From Cyclobacteriaceae bacterium (lineage in GTDB: Bacteria; Bacteroidota; Bacteroidia; Cytophagales; Cyclobacteriaceae), in contig JAHBUD010000001.1 of NCBI GenBank assembly GCA_019638255.1, positions 3,224,001 through 3,288,000 of the forward strand: DNA of 64,000 nt, in the 5' to 3' direction. Below the pieces are notes generated by a model. The model was given only the letters and a program-made list of their open reading frames with translations. It was not told the DNA's origin and did no database searches. Positions 54,451 to 62,530 of the stretch are shown in pieces; the first letter of the stretch is position 1; every line of letters starts with the position of its first letter. Made by a program: the position numbers and the translations under genes.

Positions 54451-57400
54451 ATGGGAAGATTTATAACAGAAAACGAAATAGAACAAATTGCATTGGATAT
54501 TCTGAATGAAGATTTAGGATATACAGTGCTTTATGGCCCTGATTTAGCAGAAGGGGACAGTAAAGAAAGAGAATATACAGAAGTTGTATTGCAACAGCGT
54601 TTAAAAAATGCCATTGAAAAACTAAACCCTGAAATTCCAGCAGATGCAAGAGAAGAGGCATTTAAAAAAGCACTTCGCACAACAACCATAAGTTTATTTG
54701 AAAACAATCAAGCATTTCACCGAATGCTTACAGAAGGAATTGATGTAAAATTTGGAATCGGTGACGGAAAAGCAAAAACAGACAAAGTTTGGTTGGTTGA
54801 TTTTTCAAACGCTGCAAACAATGAGTTTTTGGCAATCAATCAGTTTACAGTAATTGAAAACCACAATAACAAAAGACCTGATATAGTTTTATTTGTAAAC
54901 GGTTTGCCATTAGTTGTTATCGAATTAAAAAATGCAATTGATGAAAATGCGGACACCAAAGCAGCGTTCAATCAATTACAGACATACAAACATCTTATCC
55001 CTTCCTTATTTACTTACAATGCCTTTCTAATTGTTTCGGATGGTTGGTTTGCTAAAGGCGGAACTTTGAGTAGTGATTACAGCCGTTTTATGGAGTGGAA
55101 AACAGCAGACGGTGAAAAAATTGTAAACACACAAACCGAACCCGAAATGGAACCTATGATAAAAGGTTTGTTGAATAAACGAACCTTGTTAGATGTGATT
55201 CGCCATTTCATAGTTTTCGAAAAGACCAAAGAAAAAACAATCAAGAAAATTGCTGCATACCATCAATATTATGCAGTAAATAAAGCTATTGAAACAACTG
55301 TTCACGCAACCACAACAACTCAAGAAGAAACAAAAGGTCGTGCAGGTGTAGTTTGGCACACACAAGGGAGCGGAAAGAGTTTGAGTATGGTTTTCTATAC
55401 GGGAAAGTTGGTTTTAACAGAGCAATTGAACAATCCAACAATTGTAGTTTTAACCGACCGTAACGACTTAGACCAACAACTTTTTGAAACCTTTGGAAAC
55501 TGTGAGCAACTTATAAGGCAAAAACCTAAACAAGCTGAAAACAGAGACGATTTAAAAGATAAACTTTCAGTTGCTTCGGGTGGTGTAATCTTCACAACCA
55601 TTCAAAAGTTCTTACCTGAAAATCCAGGGCTTACTTATCCGCAATTATCTGACAGAAGAAATATTGTTGTGATTGCAGACGAAGCACACAGAAGTCAATA
55701 CGATTTTATTGACGGCTACGCCAAGCACATGAGAGATGCTTTGCCAAACGCTTCATTTATTGGTTTTACTGGAACTCCAATAGAAAAAGAAGACAAGAAT
55801 ACAACAGCCGTTTTTGGTAATTACATTCACATTTACGACATACAACAAGCCGTTGAAGATGGTGCAACCGTTAAGATTTACTATGAAAGTCGTTTAGCGA
55901 AAATTGAACTTAGCGAAGCAGACCAAAAACTCTTAGACCAAAGAGTTGAAGAAGTTACTGAAGATGACGAGCTAACCGAAAAACAAAAACGCTTTGCAAA
56001 ATGGGCAAGTAAAGAAGCCGTTGTTGGAAGTGAACAGCGTTTAAAACAAGTTGCTTTAGACTTAGTAACACATTTTGAAAACAGAACATCAGCAGCCGAA
56101 GGTAAGGCAATGATTGTTTGTATGAGCCGTAGAATTTGTGTTGCGTTACATAATGAAATTATAAAAATCCGTCCTCATTGGCACGACACAGCAGATGATA
56201 AAGGAGCAATTAAAGTAATAATGACAGGTTCAGCCAGTGACCCATTAGATTGGCAAGAACACATCAGAAACAAACCAAGAAGAAAAGCAATCGGTGACAG
56301 ATTGAAAGACCCGAAAGATTCTTTGAAATTGGTTATTGTTCGAGATATGTGGCTTACTGGTTTTGATGCTCCTTGTTTACATACGCTATACATTGACAAA
56401 CCAATGAACGGACATAATCTAATGCAAGCCATTGCAAGGGTTAATCGTGTGTTTGGCGACAAGCAAGGCGGTTTGGTGGTAGATTATATAGGCATTGCAC
56501 AAGATTTGAAAAAAGCACTTGCCATTTATACAGAAGCCAAAGGAAAAGGACAACTAACTTTTGACCAATCAGAAGCAGTTGCCAAAATGCTTGACTTCTA
56601 TGAAATAGTAGTTGATATGTTTGGAAGTTTTGACTACAAAAAATATTTCCAACTCGACCCAAGAGATAAACTCAATTTCATATTAGATGCTTCAAACCAC
56701 ATTTTAGGTTTAAAAGACGAAGATGGAGTAACGGGAAAAAAGCGATTTACTTATAATGTAACTCGTTTAAGCCAAGCCTTTGGACTTGTTGGCACAACTC
56801 CCGAAGCAAAAGACGTTAGAGATGATTTAGCTTTCTTCCAAGCAATTAAAGCAAGGTTTGCAAAATTTGAAGAAAGCGGTAAAAAGAAAAGCAACGAAGA
56901 AATTGAAACAGCAATCAGGCAGATTATTAATGATGCAATTGTTTCAAAAGAAGTAGTTGATGTTTTTGATGCTGCTGGTCTTGCTAAACCGACAATTGAA
57001 ATTCTTAATGATGAATTTTTAGAGCAGATTAAAAATTTGCCGAGAAAGAATTTAGCACTTGAACTATTAAAACGACTATTGAATGAGGAAATAAAAATCC
57101 GTTCAAATACAAACTTGGTTCAAAGCCGAAAATTTTCTGAAATGCTTGCAGAAGCAGTTAAACGCTATCAAAGCGGACTTATAGAAGCAGCACAACTCAT
57201 TGAAGAATTAATCAAACTTGCACAAGACATAAGAGCAGCAGACAAGAGAGGAGAAAAGCTAAACCTTAGAGTTGACGAACTTGCTTTTTATGATGCACTT
57301 GCAGACAATCCAAAAGCAGAAACAATTTTAGGAGACGACATATTGAAAGCTATTGCTCACGAACTGGTTGACAGCGTAAGACGTAATACATCTATTGACT

Positions 57401-57570
57401 GGCAATTAAAAGAAAGTGTTCAAGCTAAATTGAGGGTTTTGGTAAAAAGGATTTTGCGTAAATACAAATATCCACCAGACGACCCACAAACAGGAGATTA
57501 TACAGAATCAGTAAACAAAGTATTAGGACAAGCAGAACTATTAGCAGACTATTGGACAAAAGACAAATAA
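54451..57570 (+). CDS. hsdR: Type I restriction endonuclease subunit
   Basis: 1039 residues, usual length. The N-terminal PD-(D/E)xK nuclease has KRPDIVLFV near 142 and VVIELKN near 157. The SF2 motor has [10 protein letters not shown] near 304, DEAHRSQ near 410 and FTGTPIE near 433. The C-terminal helical part spans about 700-1035. Needs HsdM and HsdS to cut. Its stop is 16 bp from the right T2 border element. Confidence 0.95.
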   Translation: MGRFITENEIEQIALDILNEDLGYTVLYGPDLAEGDSKEREYTEVVLQQRLKNAIEKLNPEIPADAREEAFKKALRTTTISLFENNQAFHRMLTEGIDVKFGIGDGKAKTDKVWLVDFSNAANNEFLAINQFTVIENHNNKRPDIVLFVNGLPLVVIELKNAIDENADTKAAFNQLQTYKHLIPSLFTYNAFLIVSDGWFAKGGTLSSDYSRFMEWKTADGEKIVNTQTEPEMEPMIKGLLNKRTLLDVIRHFIVFEKTKEKTIKKIAAYHQYYAVNKAIETTVHATTTTQEETKGRAGVVWHTQGSGKSLSMVFYTGKLVLTEQLNNPTIVVLTDRNDLDQQLFETFGNCEQLIRQKPKQAENRDDLKDKLSVASGGVIFTTIQKFLPENPGLTYPQLSDRRNIVVIADEAHRSQYDFIDGYAKHMRDALPNASFIGFTGTPIEKEDKNTTAVFGNYIHIYDIQQAVEDGATVKIYYESRLAKIELSEADQKLLDQRVEEVTEDDELTEKQKRFAKWASKEAVVGSEQRLKQVALDLVTHFENRTSAAEGKAMIVCMSRRICVALHNEIIKIRPHWHDTADDKGAIKVIMTGSASDPLDWQEHIRNKPRRKAIGDRLKDPKDSLKLVIVRDMWLTGFDAPCLHTLYIDKPMNGHNLMQAIARVNRVFGDKQGGLVVDYIGIAQDLKKALAIYTEAKGKGQLTFDQSEAVAKMLDFYEIVVDMFGSFDYKKYFQLDPRDKLNFILDASNHILGLKDEDGVTGKKRFTYNVTRLSQAFGLVGTTPEAKDVRDDLAFFQAIKARFAKFEESGKKKSNEEIETAIRQIINDAIVSKEVVDVFDAAGLAKPTIEILNDEFLEQIKNLPRKNLALELLKRLLNEEIKIRSNTNLVQSRKFSEMLAEAVKRYQSGLIEAAQLIEELIKLAQDIRAADKRGEKLNLRVDELAFYDALADNPKAETILGDDILKAIAHELVDSVRRNTSIDWQLKESVQAKLRVLVKRILRKYKYPPDDPQTGDYTESVNKVLGQAELLADYWTKDK

Positions 57571-57586
57571 GCCAACGCACAGGTGT

Positions 57587-57643
57587 AAGCACATTTGCAA
57601 TTCGCACAAGCCAACGCACAGACCAAAAATTGCAAAAGAGCTT
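57587..57643 (+). repeat. T2 stem-loop, right border of cassette 24 cargo
   Basis: AAGCACATTTGCAATT and AATTGCAAAAGAGCTT around a CGCACAAGCCAACGCACAG loop; preceded by GCCAACGCACAGGTGT, as in cassette 4. Confidence 0.75.
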
Positions 57644-57792
57644 CCATCTTTGCCACCCAGAGAAGAATTTCAAAATTTTTCTCCCACGCTTTAAAAAAAA
57701 ATTAAAACACGCAACCGCACAGACCAACACGGCATGACAGTGAAACTCAACAACGAAAATGGTTTACAGACACGGTGGACAAGAACGCCAGC
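57644..57792 (+). repeat. 3' frame of composite cassette 24
   Basis: Non-coding; similar in order to the 3' frame of cassette 4: CCATCTTTGCCACCCAGAG, A/T-rich, then GGTGGACAAGAACGCCAG. Nothing else is seen. Confidence 0.6.
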
Positions 57793-57924
57793 TGGTAACA
57801 GCGTGTTGCCTCAATTGGCGGTGATGTGCAAAATTGAAGCTGAGTGCTACTATCAAACTTTTGTGCAGGTTGACAGTGAAGTGCTCCGAAATCGCCAACT
57901 GCGGCAACACGCAAAACGTTGGCA
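57793..57924 (+). repeat. attC-like site 24, closes cassette 24 (48947-57918), short class
   Basis: Left core TGGTAAC, right core GTTGGCA. Start GTTACCAGCAAGCGT (48946) pairs with end ACGCCAGCTGGTAAC nearly 9 kb away. Arms GCGTGTTGCCTCAATTGGCG and CGCCAACTGCGGCAACACGC. Confidence 0.9.
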
Positions 57925-57947
57925 GTAATGCTCAAAAAACGGACAGC

Positions 57948-58382
57948 ATGATAAAACGGTTGACATTTTTGATTTTGGCACTTCTGACGACTAATTGTTC
58001 CGACAACGACTCAATTCAAACAGAGCATTTCGTTGGCAACTGGACGGTCACTCAGGTTTTATATGACGGTGAATTAAAGACTGAGTGGACAGGAACTCAT
58101 CTGACAATTGAACAAAATAAAATTGACGGTGGACTCTATTCAATGACCGACACGAAATACGACTCCATCTGGAGTTCAAATGGGACATGGAAAAAATCAA
58201 ATGAAGAATTTCAATTAATACTTGACGACACATTAACGGTTGACTTTAGTTCTGACAGTAAGAAACTTAATATTATTAAAAGATTACCTTGGACAGCTCA
58301 GTCGACATGTGACCCGGGGACAGGAATATGTTTGCCCATTGTGACAGGAATGTGGGACTTTAAATTTGAACGAGAAAACTAA
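57948..58382 (+). CDS. Lipocalin-like lipoprotein (cassette 25)
   Basis: 144 residues from the ATG at 57948, 29 bp inside the cassette. Lipoprotein signal MIKRLTFLILALLTTNC (Cys17). HFVGNWTVTQVLYDGE opens a lipocalin-like barrel as in many Bacteroidota lipoproteins, followed by YDSIWSSNGTWKKSNEEFQ and a Cys pair near the end (CDPGTGICLP). Envelope protein, ligand unknown. Confidence 0.7.
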   Translation: MIKRLTFLILALLTTNCSDNDSIQTEHFVGNWTVTQVLYDGELKTEWTGTHLTIEQNKIDGGLYSMTDTKYDSIWSSNGTWKKSNEEFQLILDDTLTVDFSSDSKKLNIIKRLPWTAQSTCDPGTGICLPIVTGMWDFKFEREN

Positions 58383-58404
58383 AAGATTTGTGTGTGAGCA
58401 CTAC

Positions 58405-58534
58405 TGCCAACACCGGGTTTGTTTAATGGCGGGCGACACAGTCGCCCGAAAGTGTAAACAAGTTTACTTATATTCGTGTAGGCGGACAAATCCGTTGGAT
58501 TTATCCGCCAATAAACAAACCCAAAACGTTGGCA
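58405..58534 (+). repeat. attC-like site 25, closes cassette 25 (57919-58528), short class, 17/19/25 type
   Basis: Left core TGCCAAC, right core GTTGGCA. Start GTTGGCAGTAATGCTC pairs with end GAGCACTACTGCCAAC. The interior is almost identical to sites 17 and 19, though the cores differ. Confidence 0.9.
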
Positions 58535-58646
58535 GTAATAGGCCCCGGACAAATTGGTCATCTAACGGGTGACAGACTTCTAACAAAGATTTCCCACGGG
58601 GACAAATTAACGGCTTCGGGACAACTAGACTAAATTGAATAAAAAA
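58535..58646 (+). repeat. 5' frame of cassette 26 (relative of cassettes 5, 12, 15)
   Basis: Non-coding; ATAGGCCCCGGACAAATTGG, then TTCCCACGGGGACAAATT. Same start as the frames of cassettes 5, 12 and 15, but cargo follows without a T2 stem-loop. Confidence 0.6.
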
Positions 58647-59027
58647 ATGACTGAGTCTGACGAAATAATGAATTTGTACAAGACTTTAATTCAGTCCGAC
58701 CAATACACCTTCCCAAGCAAAGGAAAAGTAAAGATTAGTGAAAAGCATGGTGTTTATATTGTTTACAGTCCAACGGACAAAGTCTTACATGTAGGAAATA
58801 CCCCAAGTGGAAAGAAAGGACTAAATCAGAGACTATATAACCATGTTACAAGGACTTCGTCTTTTAGTAGAGTATATTTAAAACCGCAGAACATCTCTTT
58901 ACGGAATGGCTATAAGTACAGAGTCATTGAAATTTCATCTCCAAGAAAAAGGGCATTACTTGAAGCATTGACAGCTGGACTATTATGCCCAGCCCATATT
59001 GGAACTGGAGAGAAAAAGAAGAAATAG
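58647..59027 (+). CDS. GIY-YIG nuclease-like protein (cassette 26)
   Basis: 126 residues from the ATG at 58647; TTG at 58635 is in frame. The first part of a GIY-YIG domain is visible: HGVYIVYSPTDKVLHVGNT (about 32-50), then GLNQRLYNHV with the usual R-x-x-x-H, and the closing RALLEALTAGLLCPAHIG with the Glu. Either a stand-alone nuclease or a structural relative. A second gene follows 14 bp later. Confidence 0.7.
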   Translation: MTESDEIMNLYKTLIQSDQYTFPSKGKVKISEKHGVYIVYSPTDKVLHVGNTPSGKKGLNQRLYNHVTRTSSFSRVYLKPQNISLRNGYKYRVIEISSPRKRALLEALTAGLLCPAHIGTGEKKKK

Positions 59028-59041
59028 ATTTACTGAGGAAT

Positions 59042-59722
59042 ATGGCAGAGAGAATCGCAGTTGAGACTTTAACATTGAGTGAGATTTCAGATCTCTTTCA
59101 ACAATCATTGGAAATTGCTTTTCCTAAATCAAAAGGCGCGATTGAGAATACAATGAAAAAAATCTCAAAGGCAAAAATGAGTGAATACAAATGGATAAAG
59201 ACCTACGAGGAATTCAAAGGAGCCAAACTCAATTTTTATTGCCAAAAAGTACCCAACCTGGACAGCCCGATAGTTAGCATTGGAATGACTCATAGAACTA
59301 CGAAAGGTTTGATTTTAATTACTATGGACACGTCTAATGGAGGAATTCCGCCAACAGGTATTGTTAAAAAGAAAGGCTGGGACAAATGGGTAAAAATTTA
59401 TACTGCTCACTTTTGCGAGAGATATGCTGAAAGAATAATGAAAGTTGAAACCCCGACATTTCAAATTGGCTCCGAAGGACTTATGTTCGCGGACATGTTA
59501 GGTCCTGTTCGCGTGACTGACAACATCTCAGAAGAAATAGATGAAATAGAATTTCAATTTAAAGAGGGACAAGCTTACGGTTATCGCGACAGCAAGAGTA
59601 AAATTGGATACTTTAGAACAGTCTATTCAAATGACATGTTGAAAGGCGACCGACTCAAGTTCAAAAATGAATGGGAAGTACCATTAAATCAATTGTACGA
59701 ATTATTTAAGAGGACTAATTGA
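59042..59722 (+). CDS. Unknown protein, partner of the GIY-YIG protein (cassette 26)
   Basis: 226 residues from the ATG at 59042; the frame opens at 58985, overlapping the GIY-YIG gene. The N-terminal helical part (MAERIAVETLTLSEISDLFQQS) is followed by IVSIGMTHRTTKGLILITMDT, a Thr/Gly-rich strand, and HFCERYAERIM, which might be a catalytic helix. Not recognised. Co-directional and 14 bp from the nuclease-like gene, so a two-gene module, possibly defence or toxin-type. Confidence 0.55.
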   Translation: MAERIAVETLTLSEISDLFQQSLEIAFPKSKGAIENTMKKISKAKMSEYKWIKTYEEFKGAKLNFYCQKVPNLDSPIVSIGMTHRTTKGLILITMDTSNGGIPPTGIVKKKGWDKWVKIYTAHFCERYAERIMKVETPTFQIGSEGLMFADMLGPVRVTDNISEEIDEIEFQFKEGQAYGYRDSKSKIGYFRTVYSNDMLKGDRLKFKNEWEVPLNQLYELFKRTN

Positions 59723-59768
59723 TAAGAAAGAATTTGGCTTCGAATAAAATGTAAGAAGGGCCTACTAC

Positions 59769-59940
59769 TGCCAACAGCAGCTATTTGCAATTGCGGGGTT
59801 TGGTGTTAAATTAAAGTTTATGTTTCACAATGTAGTTCGGTTACGGGGGACAATTTTACAGCAGGTCGGCTTTAACATTCCGCTGCGCTCCATTTTTAAA
59901 GCCTCCTATGCCCGCAACTGCAAATAGCCAAACGTTAGCG
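59769..59940 (+). repeat. attC-like site 26, closes cassette 26 (58529-59934), long class
   Basis: Left core TGCCAAC, right core GTTAGCG. Start GTTGGCAGTAATAGGCCCC pairs with end GGGCCTACTACTGCCAAC. Arms GCTATTTGCAATTGCGGGG and CCCGCAACTGCAAATAGC; extra hairpin GGCTTTAA/TTTAAAGCC. Confidence 0.9.
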
Positions 59941-60319
59941 CCAAAGCGCGGACAAAAAATTCCGCAGACAATGACGACTAACATTTTACAGTCCGTATCC
60001 GCAGACAATAACTCGACTTTTGGCTGACGACTTTTAGTACATATTCCTGGCTTCGTAAGCAATGACAATGGACTTCAGTCTAGAATGACGCCCCGCCCCC
60101 ACCGCTGACAAAGGAGAATCGCGCGAAGCGCGAATTTTTTTTTTAGGTTTGGCGAAGGATATTTTGAAAAATCGCTTTAAAAAAATTTTTAGACAGTTTT
60201 GACCTAAATGACTGACCAAAAGACAACGTTTTGTTTAGTTGGAGCCAGACCGCGTCCAAATATAATTTTCGGTGGACTCTTACAGAGTCCAATACAAGCT
60301 TTCGGTGGACGCGCTCTGG
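59941..60319 (+). other. Cassette 27 interior: no convincing gene, type-3 tail with terminator
   Basis: Short ORFs only. About 140 bp of GGACAAAAAAT/GCAGACAATGACG-type sequence is followed by the type-3 tail (60080-60319): terminator, GGTTTGGCGAAGGATATTTT, TTGGAGCCAGACCGCGTCC, and the small hairpin GGACTCT TAC AGAGTCC (60274-60290). With the tail and no ORF, it may encode a small RNA or be an emptied cassette. Confidence 0.5.
60119..60144 (+). terminator. Intrinsic terminator of cassette 27 tail
   Basis: TCGCGC GAA GCGCGA followed by A and ten T; same sequence as the terminator at 33925-33948. Confidence 0.8.
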
Positions 60320-60490
60320 CGCTAACACCATGTTTGTGCCAGCTTGCGGGTGATCGCCAGGCTATGAAGTATTCGTTTCTTTATTTAGTTTCGTAACGGT
60401 AGACAGTCTGCAACTGGGCGTGCTTGCCATTCGTTCCTCATTTAGCAAGCACGCCTAACCGCAAGCCGTCACAAACATAAAACGTTAGCG
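60320..60490 (+). repeat. attC-like site 27, closes cassette 27 (59935-60484), long class
   Basis: Left core CGCTAAC, right core GTTAGCG. Start GTTAGCGCCAAAGCGCGG pairs with end ACGCGCTCTGGCGCTAAC. Extra hairpin GTGCTTGC/GCAAGCAC. Confidence 0.9.
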
Positions 60491-60523
60491 TTCATGCCGG
60501 TGGAAAGCTCCGACAAATTTGGA

Positions 60524-60564
60524 GTATATCTAAAAAGTATATACCTTTGGACAAAGGTAATACT
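60524..60564 (+). promoter_or_regulatory. Candidate operator of the MazF toxin-antitoxin pair
   Basis: GTATAT (60524) and GTATATAC (about 60537), then the perfect palindrome ACCTTTG GA CAAAGGT just before the antitoxin ATG. Such repeats are what an RHH antitoxin binds in autoregulation. Confidence 0.5.
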
Positions 60565-60795
60565 ATGAAAAATCTATCATTAAAACTTGAGGACGACATT
60601 TTTCAGGAGACTGAGAAAATCGTGACCAAAGTAAAAAAGAACCGGAACAGGTATATTAACGAAGCTATCGAATTCTACAATCGACTTCATAGACGTAGAC
60701 TGCTTTCAAAACAGTTGAGTAAAGAATCAAAAATCGTTGCCAAGGACTCCTTAGAGGTTTTGGCTGAGTTTGAAAAATTGAACGATGAAGATTAA
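60565..60795 (+). CDS. RHH-type antitoxin of the MazF pair
   Basis: 76 residues from the ATG at 60565; an in-frame TTG lies at 60547 inside the palindrome. A ribbon-helix-helix pattern (MKNLSLKLEDDIFQETEKI then NRNRYINEAIEFYNRL) is followed by an acidic tail (LAEFEKLNDED) likely to bind the toxin. Overlaps the toxin gene by 11 bp. Confidence 0.8.
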   Translation: MKNLSLKLEDDIFQETEKIVTKVKKNRNRYINEAIEFYNRLHRRRLLSKQLSKESKIVAKDSLEVLAEFEKLNDED

Positions 60796-61129
60796 GCAAT
60801 TCGAAATCTGGATTGCCGACCTAAATCCAAGAATGGGGACAGAGGCCGGAAAAATCAGACCTGTCATTATTGTTCAAACGGACTTACTTAATAAAGAGCA
60901 TCCATCGACTATCGTTTGCCCGATAACGACAAACGTAAAACCTGACTCAGAGATACTGCGAGTTCACCTTAAAAAATCAAAGTTCGGACTCAAAGAGGAC
61001 TGTGACATAATGATAGACCAAGTCCGAGCAATTGATAACAAAAGACTTGTGAAAAGAGTTGGAGAAGTGGACAGCATCACGGCTGACAAGATTAGAGAGA
61101 ATTTGAAAATAGTTTTGGACTTAGACTAA
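60785..61129 (+). CDS. MazF/PemK-family toxin (mRNA interferase)
   Basis: 114 residues. Fold markers: IWIADLNPRMGTEAGKIRPVIIVQTD at the start, HPSTIVCPITTNV, SKFGLKEDCDIMIDQVRAID and the closing VGEVDSITADKIRENLKIVL. All family positions expected for RNA cleavage (Arg in KIRPV, Thr in PITT) are seen. Works as a dimer neutralised by the RHH protein. The sole operon of a compact cassette; toxin-antitoxin cassettes are thought to stabilise integron arrays. Confidence 0.9.
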   Translation: MKIKQFEIWIADLNPRMGTEAGKIRPVIIVQTDLLNKEHPSTIVCPITTNVKPDSEILRVHLKKSKFGLKEDCDIMIDQVRAIDNKRLVKRVGEVDSITADKIRENLKIVLDLD

Positions 61130-61140
61130 CCGGCACGCAA

Positions 61141-61271
61141 CGCTAACAAAAAGTTTATGCCAGCTGCTGTTGATGTGCAGATATAAAGTTTAGTTTTCTT
61201 AATTTCGTTCAGCCACGTGGGACAGAAACGCGCTTCGAAAACCGCAGCCGTCATAAACTCAAACGTTAGCG
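61141..61271 (+). repeat. attC-like site 28, closes cassette 28 (60485-61265), short class
   Basis: Left core CGCTAAC, right core GTTAGCG. Start GTTAGCGTTCATGCCGG pairs with end CCGGCACGCAACGCTAAC, with one extra base. Arm GTTTATGCCAGCTGCTG. Confidence 0.9.
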
Positions 61272-61360
61272 GCAAGTTTTTTGCCACAATCAAAAGCTGC
61301 CGGACGGAGCCAGCGCAAACCCAGCTCACACGCTTTTGCCCTACGCTCACAAAAACCAGC

Positions 61361-61780
61361 CGCTAACATTGTGTTTATGTAACGCTCGGATAGTGCCTTG
61401 TAGATAATTCATCAAATCAATTTTTTAATACACCCAGCCGCACATGAGAAGGAAGAGAGACTCGAACTCCATCCTTTTACCTGCTTCTCTTTATGGTCAG
61501 ACTGTACACATCCTAACAGGTAACTGCGCCACCAATTGCGCCACTTCCTTCTGGTCGGGTCTCTCCCCAATTGTCACCCTCCACTGTTAATCCGGCAAGG
61601 TTTGAATCTAATAACTCGTAAAAGTTTCTCGCCTTAATTCTGGGTCGCGGACAGGTCAGCACCCACGCTTCTTAAATATTTTTCCTACGCTTCGTGTATT
61701 AAAAAATTGATGCAAAGTTTTGTTCTACAAATATAGTTCATCGTGTCTTGTCGCGCCACATAAACACTCATTCATTGCCG
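61361..61780 (+). repeat. attC-like site 29, closes cassette 29 (61266-61774), expanded by an insert
   Basis: About 420 bp. Cassette 29 has only some 95 bp before this site and no ORF. Left core CGCTAAC; right core mutated to ATTGCCG. Start GTTAGCGGCAAGTTTTT pairs with end AAAAACCAGCCGCTAAC. Arms GTGTTTATGTAACGC and GCGCCACATAAACAC. An exact 18 bp inverted pair (61416-61433 and 61694-61711) encloses about 260 bp including a tRNA-like element. Confidence 0.7.
61448..61551 (-). tRNA. tRNA-like element (probable pseudo-tRNA) inside an attC-like site
   Basis: Read on the minus strand: a 7-bp acceptor-like stem GAAGGAA/TTCCTTC, a D-arm-like GCGC AATTGGTG GCGC, then an anticodon-arm region with CTGTTAG (would be GTT, Asn), and a T-arm-like GGAGTTCGAGTCT. 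The region between anticodon loop and T arm is about 30 nt too long, the 3' strand of the anticodon stem does not pair at the standard place (TTACCTG pairs instead with CAGGTAA 33 nt on), and no CCA is encoded. Either a decayed tRNA, a tRNA with an insertion, or a mimic. Confidence 0.35.
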
Positions 61781-61844
61781 GCAAGCCATCGGGACAGTTT
61801 GGTAACCAACGACAAAGACGAACAAAAAACATAAACTAAAGGAC

Positions 61845-62510
61845 ATGAATTTTTGGACAGTTGCCATTGGACTATTAGTTCTGTACATAATCTACAGGAC
61901 TTATAAAAAGAACAAATTAAAAAAAGAAAAGGAACTCAATGACAAATTGTTAGCCGACTTACAAAAAGCTCACGACACGAAAGACTATAAAGAAGTAATT
62001 AGACTCATTGACAATAAAGAATTGACGAATGCCAGGTTATGTTATGTTTACGGCAACGCCCTATTAATGACTGGACAGACTGAAAAAGGGAGAAGTATTT
62101 TCAAAAAAGCATTTTCGTTCGGGGACAAAAATGAAACAAGAAAAATATTTGGGTTTGCTGAATTAAATGCCGGACATCATAAAGAGGCAATATCGCTATT
62201 ACAAGAAATTGAAAAAGACTATTTGGCGTTTCAATTCAAATATGATGACGGTTACGACATTGTTGAGAATTTAGGAATTGCTTTCATGGAATTAGAAAAA
62301 TACGATTTAGCAATTGAAGCATTTAAAGGAGCACCGCTTGGAAAGAAAAATATTACTGACGGACTAAACAAAATATTTATTCTCCTTGGACAATGTTATG
62401 AAAAGAAGGGGGACACTAAAAATGCAATGAAATTTTATACAAAGTCAGTAGCTTACAAGTACAATGACGACTTACAGAGTAAAATTGAAAATCTTCAAGC
62501 GGACAAGTAA
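61845..62510 (+). CDS. Membrane-anchored TPR protein (cassette 30)
   Basis: 221 residues. A start helix (about 1-20, WTVAIGLLVLYIIYRTY) is followed by a lysine-rich linker and at least four TPR-type helix pairs (LQKAHDTKDYKEVIRLI, ALLMTGQTEKGRSIFKKAF, GIAFMELEKYDLAIEAFKG, CYEKKGDTKNAMKFYTKS). Probably a scaffold at the inner membrane. Confidence 0.75.
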   Translation: MNFWTVAIGLLVLYIIYRTYKKNKLKKEKELNDKLLADLQKAHDTKDYKEVIRLIDNKELTNARLCYVYGNALLMTGQTEKGRSIFKKAFSFGDKNETRKIFGFAELNAGHHKEAISLLQEIEKDYLAFQFKYDDGYDIVENLGIAFMELEKYDLAIEAFKGAPLGKKNITDGLNKIFILLGQCYEKKGDTKNAMKFYTKSVAYKYNDDLQSKIENLQADK

Positions 62511-62530
62511 AATTGAGAATGATGGCCAGC

